The notes under the pieces: generated by a model
The model's database searches: none
What the model was told of the DNA's origin: nothing
What the model saw: only the letters and a program-made list of their open reading frames with translations
Origin: Paulinella micropora
Lineage: Eukaryota; Cercozoa; Imbricatea; Euglyphida
DNA length: 50,199 nt
Assembly: GCA_009731375.1 (NCBI GenBank)
Contig: BJOX01000089.1
Span: 699,902 to 750,100 of the forward strand
Direction of reading: 5' to 3'
Translations under genes and position numbers: made by a program
Shown: positions 10,751 to 27,384 of the stretch, in pieces
How positions within the stretch are numbered: the stretch's first letter is position 1
How the letters are laid out: every line of letters begins with the position of its first letter

Positions 10751-11260
10751 TTGACAGAGCTTTTTGGTGTTGTCCCCATTGACACTATCCCCTTAGAACC
10801 AGTTAATCTTAATTATGCTAAGGTTTGGAGATCAAGAAAGATTGAGGCACCAGAGGAGTTTTTGATCCCTGATAACAAGAGATACGAGGGCATAGTCAGA
10901 GAGACAGGCAAGCGTTGTAAGTGGACCTTAGGCCTTTGTAGGAAAGGAGGACCGGGAGCAAGCGCAGCCTGGAGGCTGACTAGGTTCAAAAACTGTGTGT
11001 TTCACAAGCCAAAACTCAGACCAGACTCTGACAAAAGCCCTGAAATGACAGAAGAAGCGAACGCTCTCGTGATAGCTGCGCTAGCAGAGATTAGAGACCC
11101 CGTTCTATACGATCGTGTTTACAAAGGGATTCCAAGAGATCAGGATGGATGTCCTTTGCCCCCAACACACCTAGCAGCGATCTCTAGCAATATTCCACCA
11201 GATGAACTCAAGATAGGAACTATGGCCTTATGCGTGAACAGTGATAGGCCTAGAATCTGA
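10751..11260 (+). CDS. Extra copia-internal ORF 1, unknown function
   Basis: An uninterrupted frame of 169 residues between gag and protease. The first visible codon is not ATG, so the start is uncertain. Mixed charge, with a Cys/Gly patch (KRCKWTLGLCRKGGPG) and a predicted soluble character; no transmembrane stretch. It has no recognised domain. In most copia elements protease follows the zinc knuckle closely, so this segment is extra. It could be an element-specific accessory protein, or part of a single long polyprotein whose joints have decayed. Confidence 0.45.
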   Translation: MTELFGVVPIDTIPLEPVNLNYAKVWRSRKIEAPEEFLIPDNKRYEGIVRETGKRCKWTLGLCRKGGPGASAAWRLTRFKNCVFHKPKLRPDSDKSPEMTEEANALVIAALAEIRDPVLYDRVYKGIPRDQDGCPLPPTHLAAISSNIPPDELKIGTMALCVNSDRPRI

Positions 11261-11278
11261 TCACCTCATGTAGTCAGG

Positions 11279-12091
11279 ATGGATAGTACTCAGCCAGTTA
11301 GCCCAGCACCAACAGAAGCTAGTCAGAGTGAGAGCGTAAACGAAGGAGTAAATGAGACAGCAAGAACTGACCGATCAGAAAGAGAAGATGAAGAAGAGGA
11401 ATCCTTTGAACATACTCCGGGAGATTGGACAAACCCAGACAGCAGTCAGTATGGTCAATTCCCGAATAAGTGGATGTCCCCTTCAAATTATCTCACTAAA
11501 TCGGAACTCAAGGAGATAGGATACGAAAGAAGAGTAGCTACAGGATACCCAGATACCCCAGGTAGTAAAGATAGGGTAGATTCAGATGACAGCGGGGGAG
11601 AAACTGTTATCAGACATAGGGGAAAGAGTAGCTATAGGTCCTACCTTGATGTTAAAGCATTGCCATCATTACTCCCAGCACAGGCGGCAAGTAGTAGCTC
11701 TAGTAGCACAACAGGGCCTCTAGCGGCTAGTCAAGCTAGTAGTAACAGTAGTAAAGATCAGTCTGCCTCTGCTAAAGGCCCCATAAGTAGTGCAAAGAGT
11801 AGTACAGAGCCAGCTAGTGCTAGTACACAGGACAGCGGTAGTGCTCCTAAGGCTAACACCAGGGTAGCATCGCCGCCGCACAATCAACCGGGTAGAATAG
11901 AAAGCTACTTCACTGAATTGTTTGATGCAATTCACCGGGGGAGTTTCGCAGTCGATTTCAGATCGGCGGGAGCATACAACCGGGATGAAACAATAAACGT
12001 CTTTTATTCAGGTTTACGCACAGTCATAGAACAGTATGTAGTAAACATGTGTATAAGAAGTGAGGATGTAGAGCTACCCAATTTGCCATAA
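11279..12091 (+). CDS. Extra copia-internal ORF 2, Ser-rich, unknown function
   Basis: Intact 270-residue frame starting with ATG at 11279, 18 bp after the previous stop. The N-terminal third is acidic (SEREDEEEESFEHTPGDW). A long Ser/Ala/Thr/Lys-rich low-complexity middle follows (about residues 135-200). The C-terminal ~60 residues look folded (IESYFTELFDAIHRGSFAV ... YSGLRTVIEQYVVNMC). No known domain recognised. It stays open while gag and pol around it are broken. Confidence 0.5.
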   Translation: MDSTQPVSPAPTEASQSESVNEGVNETARTDRSEREDEEEESFEHTPGDWTNPDSSQYGQFPNKWMSPSNYLTKSELKEIGYERRVATGYPDTPGSKDRVDSDDSGGETVIRHRGKSSYRSYLDVKALPSLLPAQAASSSSSSTTGPLAASQASSNSSKDQSASAKGPISSAKSSTEPASASTQDSGSAPKANTRVASPPHNQPGRIESYFTELFDAIHRGSFAVDFRSAGAYNRDETINVFYSGLRTVIEQYVVNMCIRSEDVELPNLP

Positions 12092-12212
12092 GTTTTCCTT
12101 ATATCGCTTATACTAATTCGCACCCTTACATTCAAGAGATCTTAGGTCCTGTCCCCAGACCAAGTCCGATTGAAGAGCCGGGAGCTGAAGAAGAAGATGA
12201 GGAAAGAAATGG

Positions 12213-15200
12213 ATGTATCATGCACAATGCCCATGCTATGGTCATCTGTCTAGAGATAGTATAGTTGACGATAGTGCTTGTAGCACAAACATATCACCCA
12301 ACAAAAAACTGTTCACTAATCTGGTGAAAGGACAGGCCAAGTTCAGAACAGCTAACAGCATCATAACTACATCCCTGAAAGGTCAGATGTCAGTGCAGTT
12401 AGCTGGAGTCGGAGAAGAAAAAGACGTAATTGCTAGGAATGCGGTATACAACCCAGATCTGCCATACACCCTGATATCTACCGCCACTTGGGATAATTCG
12501 GAAAATGCTGTATTGCATCAGAATGGACAGATCATTTTGCTAGACAAACCCATACCAGTTGATAAGGGAGCAATTCTTGCGCAAGGTCGCAGAGCTCAGA
12601 ACAACATATATGTTTGGGATAAGCCTGGCATAAAGCAACTCGATCCTAACCTCATCTTTGACCCACACACAGGGAAGCAGGTTGGCAGTAGGAAGAAGCT
12701 TGCTAAACTGAAGGATCGAAAGAAGCACATAAACCACAGTACCACACAACAATTCACTGCACCAAATGCTATCACAGGTTATCCATTTTGTGGAAATGTA
12801 TCAGCATGTGTTTGTGGATGGAGATGTGACCATGGTTGTAACTATGTGCCATACACATACGAATGTGACACTGAACTTGGTGAGAAAGCAAACGACAACA
12901 CATACCATTTCTCATACCTCTTACCTGTTGTCCGTCCAGATGCGAGCAAGAACATTCATTTCGTTATATTTCACCGCATGGCATTACATAGAGGCGGTGC
13001 GGCGATGGATAGGCTTGCTAAGGCGCAGGGATGGACGATCATAGGAAAAGATTGGAGAAAAGCCGTGAGAAAGTGTGAGTGCTGTAGTCTAGCTAAGATG
13101 CGAGAAGTACATCACAGTTCGAAGAACAGACATGACAGGGATTGGGCCCCACGAGAATGCTTAGTCATGGATACTCAGTTTTACTTAGTATTGTCTCATG
13201 ATGGTAGGAAATACAAGTACACCATTAAGTGCGTAGCTAGCGGATACGTAAAGGACTACTACCTAAAACAAAAGAACGAGTTTTTCGACTATTTTCTTGA
13301 GGCAGTTGCATTCTTTGAACGTCAGACAGGAAATGCTGTTAGAATGGTCAAGTCAGATCAGGAGTATAGGGGATACGGAGTTTTTAAGTCCTGGATTAAG
13401 CGTACAGGAGTAGAATTCTACCCGTCCCCTAAGGGCCACAGTAAGAGTAATGCAGTGATAGAAAGATCACATCTAACCATGGAAGGCCCAGCAACAGCTG
13501 CCAGACTTGACGCGGGTTTGCCCAAGTTTTTGGACAGACATGGAAAGGAACTCTACTTGCATCGAAAATAGGATACCTAACGCACACGGAAGGTTCAAGG
13601 GTATTTCCCCTTTTGAGGCCATCTTCAAGAAGAAACCGCTAATGTCACACCTAAAACCCATTGGTTGTGCTGCTATCATGAAGGTGGAGAGTAAGAAGGG
13701 AGAGCCCAAGGGTGTGCCTGTAATATTTCTAGGGTACGAACCAACCACAGGATACTACAGAGTGTATGATCCTATAGGCAAACGTATCTACGGAGATCTG
13801 AGAGATGTTCGTTTCGATGTGAATCGCATGGGAAAAAGAGTAGCTGCTAAAGTTCTCAAGATAGACCCCCTAGAGGACGAGAAGTTAGAGAGGGTAAATT
13901 GGAATAAGGATCCACCAGCCCCAAAGTCTCGTACAGCAGGGGGAGTTGTTGAGAACAATCAAGAAAGCGGGATCGTCGACGCTGTAGAAATAGAGGGATC
14001 TGAAGTGGGAAATTATCCTAGGAAACAGGCGTTTGTCCATTTCGGGTGCTTCTAGGTCTTCTGCAGTTGTGGAAAAGAAGTTGTGGTAGTGGAAAGTGAT
14101 AGTGATACGGATGCCGAACATTTGTCCCCCCACAAGTCCATGATCCGGGAGGAAACCCACAACCAGAAAAGGAGAGTGTCAGTACACCGCCAGTCAGTTC
14201 GATAGCCTTTCCCAAAGCAAAGAATAGGAAGGCAAGACTGTCGAACCGACTGGACCCATTACAGGGAGTTGAAGTAGCAGTTCCTGCCCCAGAATTTGGA
14301 GAAAAATGGGCTCAGACTCAATATGGAGAGCAGTGGCGCACACATATCAGAAAGGGACGCGCCATTCGTCCAGGGGGAGCTTTGAAAGCAATCTCAGGAA
14401 AGATGGAACCTACGCATTACATAGACTTCGGAGAGGGAAAAGCAGAGAGAATGTTAGATAGTGAGATAGAGAAATATAGATTATTTCAGTCGGTACGACC
14501 AGTCTTATCAACCCCCCAGAAGTCAGCGTAGAAACCCCAGTTGTGCCCAAGTTGGACGAAGGAGAACAAACTCAGTCAGTATTATCTCCAAATAAGCCCA
14601 ACCCCGCTACTTTTCGTTCCTGGACGCAGGGTGAGATATCCGGCGATAATCTCATACCCGCGGGACAAAAGAGAGTCAGACCCCAGAAGCAACCAGTTGC
14701 TCCTCCAGTTAGCGTAGCACCAGCTACTGTAGCGTCAACACAACCACCACCCATATTGCCTGCCGCAAAATTGCTTGAGGTAGTACCCGATTTTGCTCAT
14801 AATGCTTGCTTTTACTCTGCCATTGAACTGCCTCCCGATATCAAACCACAAGATAAGAAGGCAGCAAGAGAGAAAGAGATACAGCAGCAGGAAGAGTTGA
14901 GATCGTTCGAATGGGTGAGAGAGACAGAGGCGAGGAGAAGCGGCAGTAAAATAATACCACTAACATGGGTAGATACGGTAAAGCCAGACCCTAAAGGTGG
15001 TACTTATTGCAAGGCTAGAACAGCAATAAGAGGAGATTTAATGGAACCTGGTATTCATTTTAATGCTAAACGTACATATTCTCCTACTGCCCATCACCGG
15101 ACATTTCTCATGTTTGTTGCGCACGCTGCTGTTTATAATAGAGATTTGAGGCTTGTTGACTTTGTCACTGCATACTTGCACGCTATCATGCCTGACACCA

Positions 15201-16516
15201 TCTACGCACGCCCCCCACCTGGTTTTGAGCGTGTCGGATGGGTGTGGCTCATTCTCAAAGCGTATTACGGTCACCCTGAATCAGGACGGCTTTGGTACGA
15301 TGTTTTGAATGAGATAGTGGTTAAGTTTGGGTTCAAGCCCCTTGCCATTGACAAGGCATCGTATTCGATTGTGAAGAACAACAACCCACTGCACACCACA
15401 TTGATCACATTTCATGTAGATGATGGATTGCATGTAGCTAACGAGAAAGAACACCTTGAGTTAGTTAAGTTCTTCCAGAATAGTGGTTTGAGATGCAAGG
15501 ACCTCGGTGTTGCCACATCGTTCAAAAACATTTCTCTCGATCATTTCGAGAATGGCATCCTTGTACACCAGAGGATTTATATTAAAGCAGTGTTGCTCAA
15601 GCTTGGCTATGACGGCGCTATTCCCGCCAAGTCCCCCAATACCTCTGATGTTGTTCGTCCACTCAAGCCAGGACATCCCATTTTAGAGTATGATCTTCGC
15701 ACTCTCATCGGTGTCTTACTTTTCGTAGCAGTCAACACTCAGCCTTTGATCGTTTGTGCTTTGAACATGGTAGCTTTGGATATGATTCCGAACCTCCCCT
15801 CGTGCGTATTCGCGTATCGATAAGATTTGCAGGTTTTTGCTTACTCCTCGTGGAATTTTCTTTCGTAGAGCGGACAAAACTATCACTTCGATGTGGAGTT
15901 ACGCTAACCAGGGGGAGCGTAAGCACAGACAGTTTTCCGGGTCGCCCGTGATGGAATCGTTTCAGGATTGACCCTACTCATTTAGCTCAGAACTCAGTCA
16001 AGCTCGGTGAAGGGGAAATTCCAAAGGAAATCCGGCAAAAGACCCCTGTGTTCGTTTATTGCGATTCCGATTTCGCTTCTCGTGTTGAGGACAGAAGATC
16101 TCGAAGTGGTTTCATTTTCTTCTTTCACTTGACCCCGATTTCAGTTTTCTCTAAGTTGCAGTCCGTTGTTGCCAATTCGACTGTCGAAGCTGAGATTATA
16201 GCCAAATGAGGCGGTTAGGGAGGCAGAGGCCATTCGGAAGGTGCTGGTAGATATGGGTTACTCGCCGGGCACCATCCCGATCTTCGAGGATAACTCAGGA
16301 GCTATCTCATTGTCGGCTCGTGGCTTGGGTGAAAACCGTACTAAACACATTGCAGTGCGTTTTCATTACTTAGTCGACAGGTGCCATGCAAGGTCCGTGA
16401 AGCTGTACAACATTGCGTCAAAGAAAAATTTAGCAGATTACCTGACTAAATCTCTTGCACTTCCGCAATTCTCGCCAATCTGCGGGCATGTCACGGTAGA
16501 AATGCCGATTGAATAG
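12213..16516 (+). pseudogene. pol: copia pol: protease, integrase, reverse transcriptase, RNase H
   Basis: Protease: DDSACSTNI (about 12257), a variant of the usual DSGAS active site. Integrase: zinc-binding H..H..C..C (HRMALHRGG ... CECC), then catalytic D in LVMDTQF (about 13165), D in VKSDQEYRG (about 13355) and E in AVIERSH (about 13458). The integrase C-terminal region continues in another frame at 13570-14055 (SPFEAIF ... LGYEPTTGYYRVYDP). Reverse transcriptase 14543-15823: DFVTAYLHA, PPGFE, and HVDDGL in place of YVDD. RNase H is split over frames after 15940: YCDSDFA, EAEIIAK followed by a TGA (16206), then FEDNSGAI and ADYLTKSL (16241-16516). Frameshifts near 13560, 14055-14543, 15800 and 16230 make it non-functional. 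Confidence 0.9.
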
Positions 16517-18041
16517 CTTTGCTTTGTTGTATTATGCATTCCGCACCATGCGTTATATGACATCATTGTTTGCTGTATTTTGATTGATTGTGTATTTTGC
16601 TCTTGTCTCCTTTAATGTCTAAATATGTATCAACTAAACTCACTTTTGCTACATGAAACTCCGAAAAGCGAGGGGGAGAGAGAGCCACTGCTGTTATTGC
16701 GATATTAGAAGTTTATACATGTTACATAGATTATATCGCATGTGTCGATGATCTACTTTGCAAAATAGACTTAATCGAAGTTAATGTCATGATAATAGTT
16801 AATAGTAATAGTTATGACCAGACATATAGATTGCAAACTAAGTAGACCGAATGAGGCCACCAGGGAGCTTTGAACTATGGTTATAATTTTGTTAGCGCAA
16901 CTAAATGGTAGACATAGTTGTCGATGTGATCGGATCGCTCATATTTCTCGGTATGTGCTTGTATCCTATGACAACCGTCAGATGTAATAGATAATTAATG
17001 TTAAAATGCAACCTTTAATGTTATTATCTTCATGTTGATGTTTTCTGTTGTAATGTCGGTAATGCTGCGCGTCTATACAGAATTATTTCATGATGATGTT
17101 GTCATATGTTGTTTCTTATGGTTACATGTTTATCTATATGCTATGACTATATACATCTTACCAGCAGGTGCTTCAGGTAGCGGAACAGGCATGTTCATAA
17201 CTGCGTATAGGCTGTGGAGGCCCAGCATGTTTGTTTTGCTGCTATCTAGCGATATCTTTACCTGCCTGCGTATTGTATATAAGTCATATTTGCCCGGTCA
17301 TATATTAAGTAATTATACCTGTATTTATTGCATTATCGTATGTGCATCATAAATATGTGCGTTTATTATCGTTTATGTGCACGTCTCATTGCATGAGTTT
17401 GTATTGGTGTGTGCAGACGGGTATATGCGGGCTTGCGAATTTCACGCAAATTTTACGCTCATTTTTATGTTTTATGCGTTGACAGCCTTGCAGGGACCCA
17501 GACAATGCGTTCCTGACAATGCTAATCGGGTTTGATATTTCCCCGATATTTAACTATTTAAATCATGTATGATTACATATTCTATGTTTATGGCTATTAG
17601 TGCATATTTTTCAAATTTATATCAACTGGGATCAACTCATATTTGCCTATGATAGTATCATAACATGATATTTCATTCAGTTAGAGTCTCCCCTTGAAGT
17701 AAGTTAGAAATAAAAGTTTCTGGGAAGGCAGTATAAAGGTAGCTAGATTAAGGAATAGCACTGAGGGGTGCGAGCGCTCTACTACCTACGTCACACTGCT
17801 ATTACAGGATTATAGTACGTGAGTCACACGTACTACGCTAAGGGCCGGGGCATAGCTCTGAATGGGACATCCCTGTTAGCAGAGCCGATGTCACGTAGTA
17901 TCTACTTCTACGAGAGGAGAGGGAGTGGATAATCGATAGGTGTATTAATTTAATTTCCATCATTTTTATGCTAATACATATTTCCACATGCTTATAGGAT
18001 TATCTTTAATTATGTTACAGTTTGTACTAATCTAAAGTAAT
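16517..18041 (+). other. Long non-coding 3' region of copia element
   Basis: About 1.5 kb of AT-rich sequence between RNase H and the polypurine tract with no motif I recognise. The only longer frame (17032-17352) is hydrophobic by composition and has no family resemblance. This is longer than usual for copia and may hold regulatory sequence or decayed DNA. Confidence 0.6.
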
Positions 18042-18050
18042 CAGGGGGAG
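18042..18050 (+). promoter_or_regulatory. Polypurine tract
   Basis: CAGGGGGAG immediately before the TG of the 3' LTR. This is the expected place and composition for the plus-strand primer. Confidence 0.85.
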
Positions 18051-18296
18051 TGTTAGACTATAGATTTGGTAACTAATATATCATGCATTTAACCGGGTTA
18101 TGCGGTTAGATCCCCTATTACTGAGAATAACTAATGCCAATCCACCTTAATGGACCGAGTGGGTATATCTGCCCCCATTAAGTGGGTCCAGTTGATAGTA
18201 TTGTTCTATTATTAATACCTACCAATCGTTTCAGTCATCCGTTACTGTTGGGTAAAGTATAATTATTAAATTCATTCTTCGGTATATCGTACATCA
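18051..18296 (+). repeat. 3' LTR of copia element
   Basis: 246 bp, homologous to 8304-8537 with substitutions and small indels (for example an extra ACTGAG after CCCCTATT and GATAGT before ATTGTTCT). Ends GTACATCA. Confidence 0.92.
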
Positions 18297-18988
18297 ATAA
18301 ATACTCCTACGTGACACTTGAAATTTTCTGAGTGACCGTGCGGCGGCAGAGTCACGGTGTTTCCGACTGAAGTCTTCCACTCCGACCTGACCGGCCGTGG
18401 CCCAGTCACCGTATGATCCGCTACGACACAACTTGCCTTAAATAGACCAGGTTCCGGGTGCCTCCACATTGAAAAACATTGCTCGAAAGTAGGCGGCTCA
18501 GCGGCTCCTTCTTGAGGCGGCCCGGCAGCTCATATGCACTGCGGCAGATCATAACCGTAGGCTTGAACCCTGCCGCACCCTTATTTTAATACTATCAGCT
18601 AGCCGGGAGGCTCTTGCCCTATCGGATCATCTAAACTAGCCCCGTAGTAGCACCGTAGGCTATATTATTAATAAGACTACTGATAAACCTTGACTCTCAG
18701 CAAACTTGAAGGGGTGCACGATCACTCGACGTGGTCCGGTAAATTTCTGCACGATGTACTAGTAACTTGAATATCATCACCCAGACTACCCAGTGTCAAT
18801 CTGGACCTTGCGTCCCGGGACCGCCGACTTGTATCAGCATCATTCGGCCACTGTAATTTATTGTGCATGCTGGTTAGTACCATTACAGTAGGCGCGCCAG
18901 TAAGCCTGACATACCGTCATGACCGGTCGCGCTACTTAGCATAAGTTAATCGTACTGATCATCTACTGTCTGTGAGCCGGACTCTCCT
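18297..18988. other. 3' flank of methyltransferase gene; no gene seen
   Basis: No coding pattern or repeat array. A TTTATT on the + strand (18988-18993) gives AATAAA on the - strand overlapping the methyltransferase stop codon, and could serve as its polyadenylation signal. Confidence 0.55.
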
Positions 18989-23567
<4,579 letters not shown>

Positions 23568-23948
23568 CTGCAGCGGAGGAGCGGCCGGAAGAGGAGGAGG
23601 AGGAGGAGGAGGAGGAGGAGGAGGAGCAGGAAGGTGAGGATGAAGATGAAGAAGATGAAGAAAAAGAAGATGAAGAAGACAAAGATGAAGAAAAAGATGA
23701 AGAAAAAGATGAAGAAGATGAAGAAAAAGAAGAAGAAGAAGAAGAAGAAGAAGAAGAAGAAGAAGAAGAAGAAGAAGAAGAAGAAGAAGAAGAAGAAGAA
23801 GAAGAAGAAGAAGAAGAAGAAGAAGAAGAAGATGAAGAAGAAGAGGACTTTGAAGATGAAGAAGAAGAAGGAGAAGAAGAAGAAGAAGAAGAAGGAGGAG
23901 GAGGAGGAGGAGGAGGAGGAGGAGAAGAAGAAGAAGAAGAAGAAGAAG

Positions 23949-23978
<30 letters not shown>
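23568..23978 (-). repeat. 400 bp pyrimidine triplet tract upstream of the first visible methyltransferase exon
   Basis: + strand (GGA/GAA)n, so (TTC/TCC)n on the sense strand, ending GCTGCAG before the exon at 23567. It could be a giant polypyrimidine tract of an intron, or it could be translated as poly-Ser/Pro: the - strand frame from 24177 is open through it and continues in frame into the methyltransferase. Confidence 0.9.
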
Positions 23979-23979
<1 letters not shown>

Positions 23980-24385
23980 TTGGTTGGGCTGTTTTTGGCT
24001 TTTCTTGTTAGGAAGGGGTCTACTTGTGTGAGCGTTTGAGGGCTGTGAGGATTGTGCTGTTACGTGGTTGGCACGTGTTTCTGTTGGCTTTGTGCTCGAG
24101 CGGTTGGCACGTGGTTCTGTGTATTGTGCTGTCGCGCGGTTGGCGTGCTCTTCTGTCCGGACCAGCCAGTCCACCACCTGCAGCGATATACATACACTCT
24201 GCTTTCAATGTATGGATGTGCAAGTCGACGGACATATATCATGCTGCGTACTTTGGAGAATAGTATGTACTAGCAGCCGCATGCGCAGCCAAACACACCC
24301 AAGAGCAACAACAACAATAGCATGCACCAGACCTGTCTTTCCCTGTTCCGCATACGAGCTTCGTGTTCCATGTGTGTTGCAAGCG
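23979..24385. other. Region upstream of the methyltransferase, with short tandem repeat
   Basis: 24050-24155 has three imperfect copies of a unit around GCGGTTGGCACGTGGTTCTG. The promoter and first exon of the methyltransferase probably lie here, but I could not fix a start codon with matching phase. Nothing else recognised. Confidence 0.5.
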
Positions 24386-24680
24386 GCCCTGTCTCGTAGA
24401 CTGTGGCTAGTAGAGAGTGTGTGTGAGGTGCGCCTCGTAGACTGCGGCTAGTAGAGTGTGTGTGAGGTGCAGTAGAGTGTGTGTGAGGTGCACCTCGTAG
24501 ACGCGGCTAGTAGAGTGTGTGTGAGGTGCACCTCGTAGACTGCGGCTAGTAGAGTGTGTGTGTGAGGTGCACCTCGTAGACTGCGGCTAGTAGAGTGTGT
24601 GAGGTGCACCTCGTAGCCTGCGGCTAGGACAGTGTATCAGGTACACACCTCGGCTAGCACAGTGTATCAGGTACACACCT
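24386..24680. repeat. ~45 bp minisatellite
   Basis: Five to six direct copies of CGTAGACTGCGGCTAGTAGAGTGTGTGTGAGGTGCACCT with small deletions, then two copies of CGGCTAGCACAGTGTATCAGGTACACACCT. Head-to-tail with no spacers. Confidence 0.92.
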
Positions 24681-24694
24681 TGTTCTGTAAGCAG

Positions 24695-24736
24695 ACAATA
24701 TATGTATGTATGCATGTATGTATGTATGTATGTATG

Positions 24737-24767
<31 letters not shown>

Positions 24768-25575
24768 TTTAATTTTATGTTTATGTTTATGTTTATGTTT
24801 ATGTTTATGTTTATGTTTACGATTACGATTACGTTTACGTTTACGTCTACGTCTACGCCTACGTCTACGTCTACGTCTACGTCTACGCCTACGCCTACGC
24901 CTACGTGTAAGTGTAAGTGTACATGTACGTGCACGTGTACGTGTACGTGTACGTGTACGTGTACGTGTACGTGTACGTGTACGTGTAGGTGTACGTGTAG
25001 GTGTACGTGTGCGTGTACGTGTACGCTTATGTTTATGTTTATGTTTATGTTTACGTTTATGTTTATGTTTATGTTTATGTATATGTTTATGTTTATGTTT
25101 ATGTTTATGGCTTATGCTTATGTTTATGTGTATGTTTATGTGTATGTTTATGTTTGTGTTTGTGTTTATGTTTATGTTTATGTTTATGTTTATGTTTATG
25201 TTTATAATGCTTATGTTTATGTTTATGTGTACGTGTACGTGTACGTGTACGTGTACGTTTATGTGTACGTTTATGTGTACGCTTATGTGTATGTTTATGT
25301 TTATGTTTATGTTTATGTTTATGTTTATGTTTATGTTTATGTTTATCTTTCTGTTTCTGTTTCTGTTTCTGTTTCTGTATCTGTTTCTGTTTATGCTTAT
25401 GTGTATGTGTATGTGTCTGTGTCTGTGTCTGTGCCTGTGCCTGTGTCTGTGTCTGTGTCTGTGTCTGTGTCTGTGTCTGTGTGTGCCTGTGCCTGTGCCT
25501 GTGCCTGTGTCTGTGTCTGTGTCTGTGTTTATGTCTGTGTCTGTGTCTGTGTCTGTGGCTGTGTCTGTGTCTGTC

Positions 25576-25606
<31 letters not shown>

Positions 25607-25677
25607 GCTTATGCTTATGCTTATGCGTATGCTTATGCTTATGCTTATGCTTATGCTTATGCTTATGTGTATATGTA

Positions 25678-25738
<61 letters not shown>

Positions 25739-25787
25739 GTTTATGTTTATGTGTGTATGTGTATGTGTATGTTTATGTTTATGTTTA

Positions 25788-25836
<49 letters not shown>

Positions 25837-26190
25837 GTGCATGTGTATGTTTATCTTTATCTTTATCTTTATCTTTTATGTTTATCTTTTATGTTTATGT
25901 TTATATTTATGTTTATGTTCATGTTCATGTTCATGTTCATGTTCATGTTCATGTTCATGTTCATGTTCATGTTCATGCTTATGTTTATGTTTATGTTTAT
26001 GTTTATGTTCATGTTCATGTTTCTGTTCATGTTCCTGTTTATGTTTATGTTTATGTTTATGTTTATGTTCATGTTCATGTTCATGTTCATGTTTATGTTC
26101 ATGTTCATGTTCATGTTCATGTTATTTTATGTTATGTTATGTTATGTTATGTTATGTCATGTTATGTTATGTTATGTTATGTATGAGATC
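24695..26190. repeat. Hexanucleotide array with ordered variant blocks
   Basis: After a TATG start, about 1.35 kb of 6 bp units that change stepwise: TTTATG, GATTAC, TTTACG, TCTACG, CCTACG, GTGTAC, back to TTTATG, then TTTCTG, GTGTCTG, GCTTATG, GTGTATG, TTCATG, and finally pentameric TTATG. Long open frames in all + frames are repeat translations. It lies between two divergent-side gene ends and contains no gene. Confidence 0.96.
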
Positions 26191-26529
26191 TTGTCTGCAT
26201 GCATGTATGCATGTATGTATGTATGTATGTATGCATGTATGTATGCAAGATGGAGATGGTGACTCACATAGTCCTCCCGTCCTCTACGAGAACAGCACAC
26301 GCAGCTTACGCTCTCTTGAGTTGTGTACATGTGTATCATGTGAAATACCTGTTTGTTGGAACGAAGCGTGAATTTGGTGCGTGAATTTCCGAAATGTTGT
26401 AGATGGGGATAAGAGTGTGTAACGAACGGATAGAGGTCTAGAGAGAACGAGAACGAGAACGAGAACAAATATGAGGGGGGGGGGGGGACGGAGAGATACT
26501 GTCTTTTGAACTGGAAATGGTCATTTTGT
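26191..26529. other. Unique spacer with poly-G
   Basis: About 240 bp of unique sequence after a CATG/TATG patch, GAACGAGAAC repeats (26439-26467) and a G homopolymer (26475-26487). No gene recognised. Confidence 0.6.
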
Positions 26530-26992
26530 GTACATGTATGTATGTATGTACGTAGATATAGGTGGATATTTATGTAGGTATGTTATGTATGTATGTTATG
26601 TTATGTATGTATGTATGTATGTATGTATGTATGTATGCATGCATGTATGTATGTATGTATGTATGTATGTATATATATAAGCTTTTGTATATATATAATG
26701 TACATATATATAAATATATACATATATACATACATACATACATACATACATACATAGATACATACATACATCCTAATACATACAGACATGCATGCATGCA
26801 TACATACATTCATACATACATACATGCATACATGCATACATACATACACATATACATACATATATACGTACATACATACATACATACATGCATGCATACA
26901 TACATACAATGTAAATACATACCTACATACATACCTACATACCTACATACATACCTACATACATACATACATACATACATACATACATACAA
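26530..26992. repeat. (TATG)n then (CATA)n, an inverted microsatellite pair
   Basis: TATG to 26670, a short TATATA centre with AAGCTT, then CATA/CATG/CCTA to 26990. The two halves are reverse complements, so the region could fold into a long hairpin. Confidence 0.95.
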
Positions 26993-26993
26993 G

Positions 26994-27382
26994 CGGCAGA
27001 AGCCGAGGAAAAGGTGCTAACATCCCTGGCAAATGTAAAAAGCGCACAAGAAGAACTTGAAAGAGCTTTGGTGGAAGCAAAGAAAGCATCGCAAACGCTT
27101 GCAAATTATCGGGCAGGAACGAATGGACCAAGAGAACAAGATCTAGAGGAACCAGAGGGTGGTGATCAAGCGTTGTCTTCTCCTGGACACCAAGACGAAC
27201 CTGCAGAAGAAGAAGAAGAAGAAGAAGAAGAAGAAGAAGAAGAAGAAGAAGAAGAAGAAGAAGAAGAAGAAGAAGAAGAAGAAGAAGAAGAAGAAGAAGA
27301 AGAAGAAGAAGAAGAAGAAGAAGAAGAAGAAGAAGAAGAAGAAAAAGAGAAAGAAGAAGAAGAAGAAGACGATCAGATGATG
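26994..27382 (+). other. Coding-looking fragment: coiled-coil helix then poly-Glu
   Basis: From 26996 the frame reads AEAEEKVLTSLANVKSAQ, then ELERALVEAKKASQTLANYR: amphipathic with heptad-like spacing. After an acidic linker (DLEEPEGGDQALSS) comes (GAA)n encoding about 50 Glu (27206-27365). No ATG or upstream exon is clear. It may be an exon of an unrecognised gene or a retroelement ORF remnant. Confidence 0.4.
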
Positions 27383-27384
27383 AC

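Larger units (their letters stand above)
8304..18296 (+). mobile_element. Ty1/copia LTR retrotransposon, decayed
   Basis: Full-length ~10 kb element inserted between two convergent host genes. Order: 5' LTR, PBS-like site, gag with CCHC knuckle, two extra open frames, protease-like motif, integrase, reverse transcriptase, RNase H, long non-coding tail, polypurine tract (CAGGGGGAG, 18042-18050), 3' LTR. Integrase before reverse transcriptase is the copia order. Several frameshifts and at least one in-frame stop interrupt gag and pol, so this copy is inactive. LTRs begin TGTTAGAC and end in CA, and have drifted apart by substitutions and indels, so insertion is not recent. I see no convincing 5 bp target duplication (AATAT upstream, ATAAA downstream). 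Confidence 0.93.

Noticed and set aside
17032-17352. 106-codon hydrophobic frame in the copia 3' region (envelope-like?)
   Set aside because: Hydrophobic by AT-rich composition only; no signal peptide, cysteine pattern or family match, and the first codon is arbitrary.
24386-24680. Possible CRISPR array
   Set aside because: Tandem minisatellite; no spacers, no cas genes.
24706-26262. Very long open frames (up to 518 codons) across the hexanucleotide array
   Set aside because: They are translations of a stop-free repeat; several frames are open at once and there is no protein pattern beyond the repeat.
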